Below, in pieces: positions 14,175 to 27,906 of a stretch of 64,000 nt of DNA (position 1 is the first letter of the stretch; the number at the start of each line of letters is the position of its first letter). Both the position numbers and the translations under genes were made by a program. This DNA is from Physcia stellaris (taxonomy: Eukaryota > Ascomycota > Lecanoromycetes > Caliciales > Physciaceae): contig JABSSW010000051.1 in assembly GCA_018902385.1 (NCBI GenBank), positions 248,001 through 312,000 on the forward strand, in the 5' to 3' direction. Below the pieces are notes generated by a model. It ran no database searches. It was given only the letters and a program-made list of their open reading frames with translations, and had not been told where the DNA came from.

Positions 14175-14209
14175 GGATCATTTCCGAGGACCCCCTTCGC
14201 CCGCTAAGG
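14175..14209 (-). repeat. Right terminal inverted repeat of the MITE-like element
   Basis: 35 bp, the inverted partner of 13432-13466, followed by TA. Confidence 0.85.
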
Positions 14210-16733
<2,524 letters not shown>

Positions 16734-18182
16734 ATCTTGTGTAGATCTGAGTCTGGAAAGGAACAGGGAGAAGATATGACTATTTTATGAAGAGATATCC
16801 GTCGATAGCTATCAGGTACAGGGCCTTGGACATATGGTTGCTTGCATGTGAGGCTGTGAGCAGCAGGAAAAAAGTTATTCATTTCTTTGAAAATACCAAA
16901 ATCTGTGGATAGATCCCAATAGATCAATCGTCAACTATCACCAGAGATAGACAGTTGTATAATCGAACAGGTTCAAGAGCAATGCGAAGTACCCGAGCAG
17001 ACGAGCGTCATTCAAGCTCCAGTCAAATTAGTGACCTGAAGGAAGCCTGAAGTAAGATATCCGCAAGTCGGACGCAAATCTTTTTGTTCCAGGAACCCGC
17101 ACGGCTGAATAACAATGATACATCAACAAGACGAAGTTGAAGCACTTACCGCAAAGCCTGAGAGCGGTACAGAAGACAGAAGCATAATACCGATTTAAAG
17201 ATGTCGACTGCTTGGTACCGAACCCCAGATCCCAAGACTGTACCGTGAAAATTAAAGTGCTTAGCATAACTCCCAATGTTTCAGAAACCAGAGAAAACGG
17301 AAGATAAAAAGTCCCTGACAGCCTCACCCAACGATACATACTCTATTTAGTGAGGTATCGGGGGGCGTACTCGAGGCAATGGCCCGGTAGATGGTCACTT
17401 CCAATCGCACCTGGTTCTTATCTCTCAAAATTCCGTACAGGTTCTACTAATGTTTCGGCCATTACCGTCCTGTTGCAGTGATGCCAAGGTCAAGATCAAG
17501 ATTCACCTCGCATCAAGCAGTTCAAGGTGCTCTAACAACGGCACATTAGGGTCGCGCGTGTCTCAGGCGCACGGAATCATCTGCCTCACCAATCTCACCA
17601 ATCGTTTCATCATCTCTGCAAGTCTCCGAGAACCTGGTTTTCCACTCCGCTTGATTCGAGCGGTACTATGTCTGAGGCTCTCTGGCACCAGCCGCACAGA
17701 TCTTCCCTCCATAAGATGAGGCGGCCCTCCTGGAGACTGGGGACGGATTGTGCGAACGCATGAACGTCTTCGGATCCGTGTTTTTCCTTCGTGTATCAAG
17801 GGCCGTGTGCGCGAAGATGGTGAGGGCGAGGTAGATGGCTAGATAAGTGCTGAAGGGCCGGTGTACTTAAGCTCTGCTTCTTGGCTTTCCCAAGGATTCT
17901 TGGAGATGCTTGTCAAGTATTTTTTGTTCCCGCGTCTGTCCTTCAGGCAGGTCGGCCGATTCTGTTGTCATTAATTACTTGTGCAATCTGAATAAAAACA
18001 CCATACGCCCACGGCACAAGTGTCGCTCCATTGACCGAGCACCTGGTGTAGACAAAGCTCAACCTGACATATCGCGCCAACAACTACTCTAGCCTCAGAC
18101 AGACTTTCAACGACGTGAGCTCATTCGATCTTGCACGAAGACAAGCCACATCGTCAGCAGACTGGAGCGAAGCCCACCTACA
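16734..18182. other. Intergenic region with no assignable gene
   Basis: About 1.45 kb downstream of homocitrate synthase. Several frames exist on both strands (for example about 17450-17719 plus and 17028-17339 minus) but none shows family resemblance or sensible splice extension. Its right end should contain the leader of the small membrane protein gene. Confidence 0.4.
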
Positions 18183-18485
18183 ATGTCAAAACCACCGCCA
18201 ACGAATGCGGCAACTCCGATGCCTCTTGCCACGACAGCCCCGGCTCAATCAAGCCGCCGTCCGTCAATGTCAACAACTCCGATCATTGTCTTCGTCGTCA
18301 TAGCTTTCGCCGCGGCGCTGGTCCTCGGGGCTGGTACACTTGTTTGCATCCGATTCAAGGCCAATCAAGCTCGGATACGGAGGCGGAACCGCGAACTTGA
18401 AACAGAGATGGAGCAAGGGCAAAGCAGCTTTGGTTCGAGAGGAAAAGAAATAGCGGTACCGCGATATGAGACTGCTTGGGAATGA
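18183..18485 (+). CDS. Small single-pass membrane protein, unknown function
   Basis: An intronless frame of 100 residues starts at an ATG in good context (ACAATGTC). Residues 1-32 are rich in Pro, Thr, Ala and Ser. A strongly hydrophobic segment follows (PIIVFVVIAFAAALVLGAG, about residues 33-51), with CIRFKANQARIRRRNRE directly after it. The positive charges after the helix predict an N-out/C-in single-pass protein without a cleaved signal. The C-terminus is charged and ends YETAWE. I do not recognise the family. The coherent layout of soluble head, one helix and basic stop-transfer flank supports a real gene. Confidence 0.55.
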   Translation: MSKPPPTNAATPMPLATTAPAQSSRRPSMSTTPIIVFVVIAFAAALVLGAGTLVCIRFKANQARIRRRNRELETEMEQGQSSFGSRGKEIAVPRYETAWE

Positions 18486-20111
18486 AAACTATAGGAACAC
18501 TTTTGGATCTCTGTATAATTTTGGCCTGGGGAAAATGTTTCAAGAGAAATAGCTTGCATTGGATCATGTCATAGAGTAGACAGAGCCTGCTTCCCTAAGT
18601 GTTGCGATTGGCTGAGGCATGCTGCCTTCATGTGGGAAGTCCATCTCTAATAGGATTTGTATGAAGGATGATAAAGCTCCCAAAATGATTTATAAAGAAG
18701 TAGCACTTACTATTGCTATTTGACGAAGTAAAACCTCATCTGTGAACTTTATCATTCGTACTAGCTTGCAACAAGACCGAAGGTCACCTCCCAATGCCAC
18801 CCACGACTTCTCGATTTGCTATGCACTCCCACCCGGTAGTCTTGAAGAGCAAACATGATTGCGTACGCTCATTGATCAATAACAGCTCATTCATCAGTCG
18901 TGATATAGATCTTACTACCTATGTCACGGGTCTTTGCGCCAACGCGGATGGGGTAAACCAGGGTTTTGACAACTTCAATAATACTTTGATTGAAGCAAAT
19001 GGTACAATGACCGGCCCATACACACCCAGGGTATGCTCTTCACGGGTCCAAGTAAAGTTTTGGGACTGACAGGGGACTTCCACTTCTGCAGGTCTGACAG
19101 CCCTCACAACAAGATTGCTCGCTTAATCTCTGAAGGGATACACCAGAGTGAGCGGCTGATCTCCAGTCAACAATAACATTGCAGGGACCCTGCGAAGAAG
19201 ACGGCTCGGACGGTTGGGAACTTCGATCCTAAGTTACAACTTGTAGGAGATAACAAAGAACGGTAGCATTAAATGGATGTAATAGAAGAAGACCAAGAAT
19301 CAGGCATGAATCGAGCTTTTCAGATGAAGTTCATGTGCAATGCCTCATAGAAGAAGAAGACGGACTCTCTTCCTATTAGAACAACTTGAATTCCTGTACG
19401 TTTGAGTAGGCTGATTTGAATAAACGCATCACTTACCGGGCGTCTTCTAACAGCGTAGTTTTCATTAGACAGCTCCTCGAATGGTAAGGCTGTTGTTAAT
19501 CCCTTCATACTAAGTAGACGGGTTTCAGAGCAAAGCGCTGTAAAGCTGACGAGCAGTACTCCGTGGCCCCATGATTGTTCTCGCCTAGCCTCCTGTAAAG
19601 CACACCTCAAGTACAGTGGAATCAATTGCCCCATTGGTAGAGTCGTGGAAAGGATGTTCAGCTTGCGACAGCCAGGCACAAGATTGTAAGTGTTGGCATG
19701 TCCACGAGTGGCGTTCGAGAGGGGAATCTGAAAGGGCTGCTTAATAAGCCAACACTAAACTGTTTCCTACCACCTAGTCTCGATCCTAGTGATACCACTG
19801 TAAGCCTGTAACGTGACACCTCATTGAAGAAGCCGCGAATGCTCGATTAATTCCACGTCATGCCGATGTACCCAAAAGTCCCTCATACAACTATCTGCAA
19901 TTCCTTCACTCCTTTGAGTCTACACTGATGTGACGCTCTTGAATGATTTTTGTCATACCTCCTCAGGCCTCCAACACTCCCTCGCAAAGGCTACTCTTAG
20001 CTCCGCAGCTCCGTCTACCGCTTATCCTCAATCTCATCACCTAGGCCAAGTCCTGAGCAGACCTCGTTCTTACTTTAGTCCCAGCGGTCTACCTACCGCG
20101 TTTCCGACGGC
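18486..20111. other. Intergenic and leader region before the epsin gene
   Basis: About 1.6 kb. Short frames at about 18794-19069 (plus) and 19320-19679 (minus) have no recognisable features. The last 200 bp are CT-rich and contain a small upstream frame overlapping the epsin start, as is common in fungal leaders. Confidence 0.4.
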
Positions 20112-22049
20112 ATGACGTCCAAGGTCGTGCGGAGCGTCAAGAACGTCACGAAAGGCTATTCTCACGTGCAGGTCAAAGTTCGTAATGGTATGAGCGCCTC
20201 GAGCGGAGCATACCTCTGACTAGCTAATGATGCTTCAGCGACAAGCAATGATCCATGGGGACCAACTGGGACTGACATGACTGAGATTGCTCAGCTTACT
20301 TTCAATGGGTAGGCTGTCTGAAGCTACATCCAGTCTTTCGCTAAACCAATGTAGCTCGAACGATTTTTATGAGATTATGGATATGCTCGACAAGCGCCTG
20401 AACGATAAAGGCAAGAATTGGCGTCATGTCCTGAAGTCTCTCAAGGTGTTGGACTATTGCCTTCACGAAGGGTCTGAGCTCGTCGTTACGTGGGCGCGGA
20501 AAAATGTGTACATCATCAAGACATTAAGAGAATTCCAGTACGTGGACGACGATGGTAAAGACGTTGGACAAAATGGTAGGTGTTGTTGTAGCAGTTGTTA
20601 TTAAAGTGACCTAACGGGGCATTTGCAGTTCGGGTATCTGCGAAAGAGTTGACCTCTTTAATACTTGACGAAGAACGATTGCGTACAGAGCGTTCCGATC
20701 GCAAGACGTGGAAGTCAAGGGTCACTGGCATAGATGAATATGCACCTCAGCAAGGGGGATCTGCATACGCTGGCGGTAGCGGACCAACCACACCACAGCG
20801 TCGGAGGCCTCACCCGCGCAGACAAGGCACTGACGAGGAGGATGCTGAATATAGATTAGCGATTGAAGCTAGCAAGTATGAGGCTGAAGAAGACAGGAAG
20901 AGGAGGAACAAGTCGGAAGCACCAGTCGACGACGACGACCTCGCGAAGGCCATCAAATTGAGTAAGGAAGAGGAGGAACTGAGGCGTAAAGAGTTGGAGG
21001 AAAGCAATGCGTCATCTCTGTTCGACGATTCACCAGCAACTAGCACACAACCACAATACACTGGCTACAACCAGGGATATCAACAGCAGGGTGCCGTTGA
21101 CTGGTTTGGCAATCCAGTAGACCAGCAACCACAGCAGGCTCAAACGACAGGTTACCTCAACAGTGCGTACTCACAGCCCACGGGATTGCAGAATCAGCAG
21201 ACAGGCTTCCAAAATAGCTTCCAACCACAACAGACTGGCTTCGATCAATCACAATACCAACAACAACCTAACTACATGACCCAGCAACCGACTATACAGC
21301 CACAGCAGACATCCTTCGGAAACATGAATAACCCATACGCACAACAGCAGAATGACCTTAGCGGTCAATTCCAACAGCTGCAGGTTAGCTCACCTCAAGC
21401 AGGTAGTCACAATCCTTGGGCCTCAAATCAGCAGAACCAACAAGACGTCTTGAAGCCAGCGCCTACTGGCTCAAACAATCCGTTCGCGTCATCCATCAGT
21501 CGTCCTCCCCCACAACAGACCGGGCCTCCTTCTCTGAGCTCACTTGCTGAGCAAAAAACTGCAACACAATACAATCAACCGTCATACAATCCCATCTCGT
21601 CTTATCAAGCCCCCCAACAGTCCCAAGCCCCACTAAAAGATCAAAACCCTCAGCACGCGCGACTCAATGCACTCCTTGCGTCAGGCGAAGGGATGGATAC
21701 ATTTGGGAACACTGGCGAAATGCGAATACCAGCTCAGCATACAGCTCCTGGAAATTTCGTCAACAGTGCCGGTCAAGGGTTGAATAGACTCCATGCGGCC
21801 CAGACTGGCAACAATCCATTCTTCAATCAGCAATTCACAGGTGCACCCCAGCAACCAGCATCAGCTGGACCGTTTGGTGCTCCCCAGCAGCAGCAGCAGC
21901 AAAATCGTGTTTTCCCTGCTCAGACAGGGCCAGCAGGAGTCAATGGTTTTGGAGGAAACCCGTTTGGGCAGCCCAATAACAACCCTTTCGGCATGCAACA
22001 GCCCCATCAAGGCCAAAATCAGACCACTGGAAGCCTGATTGACCTGTGA
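20112..22049 (+). CDS. ENT1: Epsin (ENTH-domain clathrin adaptor)
   Basis: Four exons (20112-20187, 20239-20308, 20355-20575, 20629-22049) give 595 residues. The N-terminal ENTH domain (about residues 13-145) includes KNVTKGYSHVQVKVRNATSN, DPWGPTGT, EIMDMLDKRL and KNWRHVLKSLKVLDYCLHEG. It binds phosphoinositides at the plasma membrane. Two ubiquitin-interacting motifs follow: DAEYRLAIEASKYEAE and DLAKAIKLSKEEEE. The remainder is Gln/Asn-rich with repeated QQTG(F/Y) units and four NPF motifs for EH-domain partners. It ends in LIDL, a clathrin box at the very C-terminus. This is the full epsin layout, so a role in clathrin-mediated endocytosis and cargo ubiquitin recognition is well supported. 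Yeast ENT1 and ENT2 are not separable here. Confidence 0.95.
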
Positions 22050-22812
22050 ACGAGCGACGAAAACAGGGAGTGGCGCATTAAGGAGTCTTGTGTGCAGCTT
22101 CTTCAGAGTCTTGCAATGTGCGTGATACCATTTCCTGCAGATCTATGTAGCATGGCGTGCCTCAATCGATGTATGCTCCCTCAGAGGGAGCTTCTTGCAG
22201 CTTATCCCTGTCATTCGTGGTGCGTTCCTCGGCTTCTGGAAACCCGATGAATTATACGTGCTCAAAAGCTCAAGGGATTCTTGTTGCTACTTTTTAAAGA
22301 TGAGCTTACATTCTCTTATTTCCACTTGCGGCTGTGTTGAAGATGTCTCGTTATCGACCAAACTCTCTGTGAAGAGAAAGTACAAACAAGGTTTTGGAGC
22401 CACCACCAGCCGGCAGTGGCTTGGATAGTCATTCATAACATCCATCACCACACTTGCATCTACTTTCAAGTGTTAAAGAGACCCATCTCTAGTTGTTACC
22501 CTGTGTCTGTTCTTACTCTTTGAACCGCAAGTGTTGTTTGTCTTCCAAAGACTGTGACGTATGAGTCGTAGGTGTTGGACTCTACTATCATGGATTTGTT
22601 CGGGACTGGTTGGTGCATAAAGTTGAAAAGCTTCTGAAAGAACCCGAAAGCAAGCAAGATTCACCTTGCATGTTCTAAGCTTAAAATCAGCCATCATTAC
22701 CGTTCAACCTCCACCAGCAACCGTTTCAACTAGTGCTTCCCAAATTGGGTGGCAGTCGCATCATTACTCGCTTTGACTATACAAAGAATCCATCAAGGCT
22801 TAGACTGTGATA
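22050..22812. other. Intergenic region
   Basis: 763 bp between the epsin stop and the next start, both genes on the plus strand. It holds the epsin 3' region and the next promoter. No further gene was seen. Confidence 0.45.
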
Positions 22813-24548
22813 ATGTCGTCGTGGAATGGAGACATAGCAAATGAGGAATCAGCCACCGAAGCACTGATACTACAACTCATAGCTGAAGACTTTGGCATTT
22901 CCAATCGCGAAGATCCACCAGATCAAGCTGTAGATCCAGAGGACGAGCCATCAGGCAACGAAGCGTCCTCCAGTGCTGACTTAGACAACAGACCCAATTC
23001 GAGGAGGGGTAGTGTTAAGAGCTTGGATGAACATTCCAGTGTGATAGGTTCCACGATCACTCAAGTTCAGGGGTTATCACCTTCCACCACTCCTTTCCAC
23101 CTGGAACACCCTATCTCAATAGATCAGACTTCCAACTTCGACGGTGGCGATCCCAACACAATGCCGAAACGGAATGTGGAAGCTGCGGAGCTGCCTCCGT
23201 ACTCTGTTGATAACGTTGAGACTTTTGACCATCGTGCAAACTCTGGTATGCCGCTCGTCAACGGCGCTCTTAGTATCCGACCTGGACGCTCTACAAACGA
23301 AAGCTTGCAAGTTAATCTCCAGGCCTCATCGACAAATCCGAATAAGCGTCCGAGAGTAGCTGGCGATTCTCGAAGCTCTTCGAGGCAAGAGCGACCCAGG
23401 CGCAAAGATATTGTGAATCATAATCAGCAAGCGACTCTCTCTGGCCACGACTCATACTTCGCCCAGCATCACCAGCATATCACTACGCAGAATTATCATG
23501 ACTCAGATATGCAGCTAGACAAACCCCTCTCAAAGCCATATCCTGGCACTCAACCGTCTGTTGACGAAGCGACCACTATGGACAACTGGGGCGACGTAAG
23601 ATCTGAGCTCGCAGGACCGCAGGGACTTGGCAATCGTCATTACAACGATCACTCCGAGACAACACTATCAAGTATGCAAAGGCAGAATACCAATGTCGAC
23701 CAACCGCGCCGCGCCAAAGAATGGATATTCCATGAGGAATATCCCCAATCCACAGCCAAAGTGCCGCACCGTCCAGCGGATCCTAATAGGAGAGACCCAT
23801 TCGGGAGTAATCATAAGGAGGTCTTTCAGCAGAGAGGAGCCCAGAACGCAGGCCGTCCTCCCAACCACGATCCATTCGGCAGCAACCACAAGTATTATCC
23901 TACTCATCAGGCTAATCGAGGCGGGATGAGGACTGGGCAGCCACGTCGCGCTCATGACGCCATCTTTGACGAGAACAGTGGCGATGAAGCCCAATATTTC
24001 AAGAGTCAATACCCCTCGAACGCCGTCTCACCCTACGACGACGAATGGCAAGACCGGACTGCCGAAGCTCCAGCGTCTCGCATGTTCAGTCACGCACGGG
24101 CTGCCGTTGATGCTGGTCTCAGGATCCGCCAGTCCACCATCCGCCACGAAGGTAAGGTTTGGATATACATCCAAGTCCCTTGGGCCGGAAAGCCGGGCTG
24201 GATGGAGTCTTATGTCGACGATACCTCTTATGAAGCCTTTTTTGATCCGGGCGATCACGGTGGACAACGTTTTCATGGACCAACTCTGGGTCAGCTCAAG
24301 GACAATCAGCGTAGGAAGACTGGGGAGCAGCCGGTAGATATTTTCGTGGGCGAGGATGAGAGCTTGGTAGGTATTTTCCGAGCAGTAGCTTCCTGTTTCT
24401 GGTCTTTGTCACGAGAGACGTGTCTTACCACTACCCACTTGCCCAAACCCGAAATTTCTGACTGTAAGATCTACTATAGGACAGCATCATTGGAGACATA
24501 ATGAAGCGGGAGAAGAAGGAGGCCAAAGGCAAGGGAAAGGCTGTCTGA
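22813..24548 (+). CDS. Unknown 540-residue protein with mirrored internal repeats
   Basis: Two exons (22813-24366 and 24480-24548) give 540 residues. The 113-nt intron keeps phase and restores a basic C-terminus (SIIGDIMKREKKEAKGKGKAV). The N-terminus (ATEALILQLIAEDFGISN) is a short acidic helix resembling those at the start of some fungal RING and ubiquitin-related proteins, but no RING is present. Most of the chain is hydrophilic and low-complexity. Two short motifs are each present twice in mirrored order: QPRRAKEWIF (about residue 296), DPFGSNHK (329), DPFGSNHK (353), QPRRAHDAIF (376). The C-terminal third (VWIYIQVPWAGKPGW, DTSYEAFFDPGDHGG) looks folded but I do not recognise it. No function is proposed. 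Confidence 0.75.
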
Positions 24549-24838
24549 AACCGACCAGGGCTATTTTCAGTCCGGACTAACAGCGATAAAGAAATACGCA
24601 GGAACAGGATGGATAGATGGTAACGGCTGTTTGTTTGCGAATTATAATCAAACTTTTGCCTATTCGTCAAGAGATCGACAATGAGTACCGGAGGAACAAT
24701 TTAATCGTTTATTTAGAGATAGACGATCAATAATGATCTAAAGCGATCACTACATGCTAATCTCAGAAGTACTACGTACTACTTTTTGAATCTCCAATTT
24801 ACCATTTTCTCAAAAACCACCTTAGGCTATGCATTCGA

Positions 24839-26585
24839 TCAAGCTTTGTACAGAGTATCCAGAAACCCTCCGGCAAGCTGCACCACCACACTCTTGTCCG
24901 GTAAACTTCCAGCCACACCGTACAGGGCAGCCATGTCCCCCTTCGCGCTCCCTTTCTTGCCTTTACCTTCGACTAATCGTACACGTTCCTTTTCCGTCTC
25001 TTCCTCTACTACCGTGACAAGATCCTCTATCAGACGATCGACGGCAGCAACAATAGGTAACGTTACCGCTACATGCATCGCCGGCGGACTCTGCAAGGCG
25101 TTCAAATGCCACCCCTTCGCGCCCATCGAGTCTGCAATATCATAGATGTTGAGGGATTTGGACGTGAAAGCTACCACACTGACAAGTGGGTTTCCAAGCA
25201 CGTAAATGTCGCCTCGAAGAGCATGATTCTCCCGTATGGATGACTCAATCTTCTTAGCTGCCCCTATGATTGAGTGGCAAGCTGAGATGTAGCCGCTTTC
25301 GCCCTGAGACATGAGGCTTGCCCATGCCGATGCAATCAAGGCGCCGGGGCGTGAGCCAGCGATGCTGGGCGAAGCATAGACACCTCCCGACCAATCAGGC
25401 GAGATGAAGTATTGGTACGAGCGGAGCGTTGTGTTGCGATAGAGCAACGTCGAATTTCCCTTTGGGGCAAACCCGTATTTGTGGGTATCGCAACTTATGC
25501 TGGTGACGCCTTTGACAGAAAAGTCGAAGGGGACAGTTTGAAACCCTGCGCGGGAGAGAAATGGGATAAGAAAGGAGCCCAGACACGCATCAACATGAAG
25601 CGGTATGCCTTTCTTGATGGCAAGGCGAGAAAGCGCGGATATATCGTCTATTATACCATGAGGAAAGGATGGAGCGGAGCCAACTAGAAGGATAGTGTTG
25701 CTGTTGATGAGCCGCGTGACGGATCGAATGCGGACGCTGTAGGCTGTCGCGGGACAAGGGGCCAGATGAACCTTGATCCCAAAGTATGAGCCTGCTTTTC
25801 GGAAAGCTGCATGGGCTGTCTCCGGAATGATCATCTCCGGCTCTGTAACGCCTCGCTCGACGTATGCCTTTTGCCTTGCGCTCAAACAAGCCATCAGTAT
25901 CGATTCTGTACCTCCGCTCGTTGTAACGCCTGCTCCATTAGGTGGTGCGTTGAACATAGACAGAACCATAGCAACTATTTCTGCCTCCATCTTCCGGACT
26001 CCAGGGAATACGTCTGGATGTATGGGGTTGCTGACGCTGAATTTCTCGAAAGCCTCTGCCTGGAGCTTGACCAATTCATGTCCTCCATGATATACCGCTC
26101 CGCTGACCTTGCCGTCCTCCCATCTTGTATGTTCCATGTCGCTCAGCTTGCTAAGCTCGGCACTGACTTGCTGTTCTGTCCATCCTTCTTTAGGAAGCGT
26201 CAAATACCGACTGATCCCAGGACCCTGGGGCACGAGCTTTCCCTCCAGCTTAGCTATCGACTCTGCGACCTGCTTCTTCACTTGTGACCGCATACCAGGA
26301 GCTCTCAGGAAGATCCCGTACAGGGTCCTTTGAATTGATGCGTAGGCATCTACGAATGTTCCCAGCATACCCCTGCCTTTCAGTTGCAGAGCAGCTTTCC
26401 TCGTCCATCTGAGGAGGAAAAGAACGAAGATTACATTGCGGAGGCTGTTTTTCCATTTAGTAGCAGCTACATCGTGAAGGATGCAAAGCTCACACATCTA
26501 CTCCAACCTTAAGCTGGCCACTGGTTGGGACCTTCTGCTTCGACAGACTATTGCGTAGACTGAGTGGCATCCTTGTACTCCCCAT
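24839..26585 (-). CDS. DPL1: Sphingosine-1-phosphate (dihydrosphingosine phosphate) lyase
   Basis: Two exons on the minus strand (26494-26585 and 24839-26444) give 565 residues. The 49-nt intron has a GTGAGC donor, a CTACTAA branch site and an ACAG acceptor. It replaces an out-of-family N-terminus with one that leads straight into the membrane segment (DVLRNVIFVLFLLRW). The enzyme is a PLP-dependent lyase of the ER membrane that splits long-chain base phosphates into a fatty aldehyde and phosphoethanolamine, the exit step of sphingolipid breakdown. PLP-fold landmarks are GVTTSGGTESI, HVDACLGSF and SCDTHKYGFAPKG with the Schiff-base lysine at about residue 353. Length and motif order match the family. 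Confidence 0.95.
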
Positions 26586-27158
26586 GGCTACAAAATTGTC
26601 AGAATAAAAGGCAACAGATCATATTGAGCAAACGTTTCTGTCTGTTCGGATTGAAAGTTGAGCTTTTTGGTTCTGCGGGTGTCGGATTGCCCGCTTTTGG
26701 TGGAAACGCTTGGCGTTCTGGGGATTGTCACATGCAAGGAATTCTAGGAGTAAAGATGGTTGACTTTTGCCAGTTGTCAAGAAAATGACTTCAGGACGCT
26801 GAGTCCAGCGTCATCGATCCCTTCCTAGATAACATCCCTGGCATGACATCAAGCTCTGCAGCATTCCCATGAATTCGATATCGGCAGAGCCATGCCCTCG
26901 AGCACGTGCTCTTGTGCCTGATATATCCCATATCCAATCCACACTTCGTACACGGTACGAGGCACACACAGAGGGCGCATTCTGGCGTCCGACCCTTAGG
27001 GACACACCTTGCCCGAGCTCCCGCACAACGGCCCGGAGCCCTCTGGTCATTCAGAGGCACCTTCCTACAATCATGCTGGGGTGCCGACGCCTTTGTTGTC
27101 TGGGAAGCTCTTGACTCAAGATCCTTACTATTCAGTCCGAACAATCGTAAACAGCCTT
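26586..27158. other. Intergenic region between DPL1 and MRPL33
   Basis: 573 bp. It contains the DPL1 promoter and the 3' region of MRPL33. A Cys-rich minus-strand frame at 26791-27162 overlaps the MRPL33 stop and has no family resemblance, so it is not called. Confidence 0.45.
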
Positions 27159-27419
27159 TCATGTCGGTGCAGCCGTCTCGACATAGTAACCGGGGTCGGG
27201 CCTCCGAGCTTGACGCATCTCTTCCTTAGTTTTCCTTTCTTCAACCTCAGAGACAGCTACTAATTCTTTGACCTTCATAATCTGACCGGCGACTTGAGGA
27301 TGGACAGGATGAAACACAGTCTGCATTCGTCTTCGTAAACCGAGGGCAGCAAGAACGGCGTTCGTTCTTTTTGGCAGCCCGATGGCTGATCGAATGAGGG
27401 TTATTTTGAAGAAGGGCAT
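27159..27419 (-). CDS. MRPL33: Mitochondrial large-subunit ribosomal protein uL30m
   Basis: An 86-residue frame starting [19 protein letters not shown], the conserved uL30 beginning, followed by [16 protein letters not shown] and [11 protein letters not shown]. The length is about that of yeast Mrpl33. It is a small structural protein of the mitochondrial 54S ribosomal subunit and needs no cleaved presequence in yeast. A possible leader intron (27425-27471, donor GTACAG, branch TTCTAAAC, acceptor TCTTAG) lies immediately before the ATG. If it is not spliced, a longer N-terminus is open but looks non-coding. Confidence 0.9.
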   Translation of the reverse strand: MPFFKITLIRSAIGLPKRTNAVLAALGLRRRMQTVFHPVHPQVAGQIMKVKELVAVSEVEERKTKEEMRQARRPDPGYYVETAAPT

Positions 27420-27906
27420 GACCGCTAAGAGGGGAGTTTGTTTAGAATTAATGTAGAGGTTGCGACTGTACAGATGTAAGGTACGTCTGTACGGCATCAG
27501 ATCAACGAACGTCTTCACTGTATCCGTTCGTTCGGCTTACCCAATGTTTCCACGATAAGCGATTACAACTGCGTGAAATGGCGAAACGGTGACGACACGG
27601 ATCCACTCAAGGAACCTTTTCCTATGAATGTATGGATACTTGTGTTTGAGAATGCTTATTTACTTTGCACTGAAGGAGAAAGACTCCAGAGTGAAAGATC
27701 AAGCTGGTCCGTGCGCATCTGGACCCTGAATCTGACACCTTGCATCGAGCGAATTGAGCTTGCTCGTCGGTTTGCAACCGGAAAGTTGAAACATGTAGGG
27801 GTGATTCAAAAACCGAGTCCCGGACCGTTACAGGTCGATCTGACTGCAAAGGCTGCAGAAATTCAACCGCAGGACCTGATGCGATAATCTATTGAACGGT
27901 CGCTCA
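27420..27906. promoter_or_regulatory. Shared divergent promoter region MRPL33 / SEC6
   Basis: 487 bp separate the start codons of two divergently transcribed genes, so both promoters and leaders must lie here. I see no specific regulatory site. A 104-codon frame within it (27573-27887) shows no features. Confidence 0.5.

Larger units (their letters stand above)
13432..14209. mobile_element. MITE-like non-autonomous DNA transposon, 778 bp
   Basis: Two inverted copies of a 35-bp sequence (13432-13466 and 14175-14209) differ at one base and start CCTTAGCGGGCGAAGG. Both are flanked by TA (13430-13431 and 14210-14211), as expected for Tc1/mariner-type insertion. The similarity may reach a few bases further out (GCAGT on both sides), so the exact ends and class are tentative. 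The interior is AT-rich, has repeated ACGATTGGATTTT-like units near 14020-14060, keeps a GC-richer patch around 13960-14005 and encodes no transposase. Its interior is poor in CC and CT but retains CA and CG, like the large island at 44.7-53.3 kb, suggesting the same mutation process. Confidence 0.8.

Noticed and set aside
26791-27162. Cys-rich 123-codon minus-strand frame
   Set aside because: It overlaps the MRPL33 stop codon, has no family resemblance, and a second frame on the same strand looks equally open.
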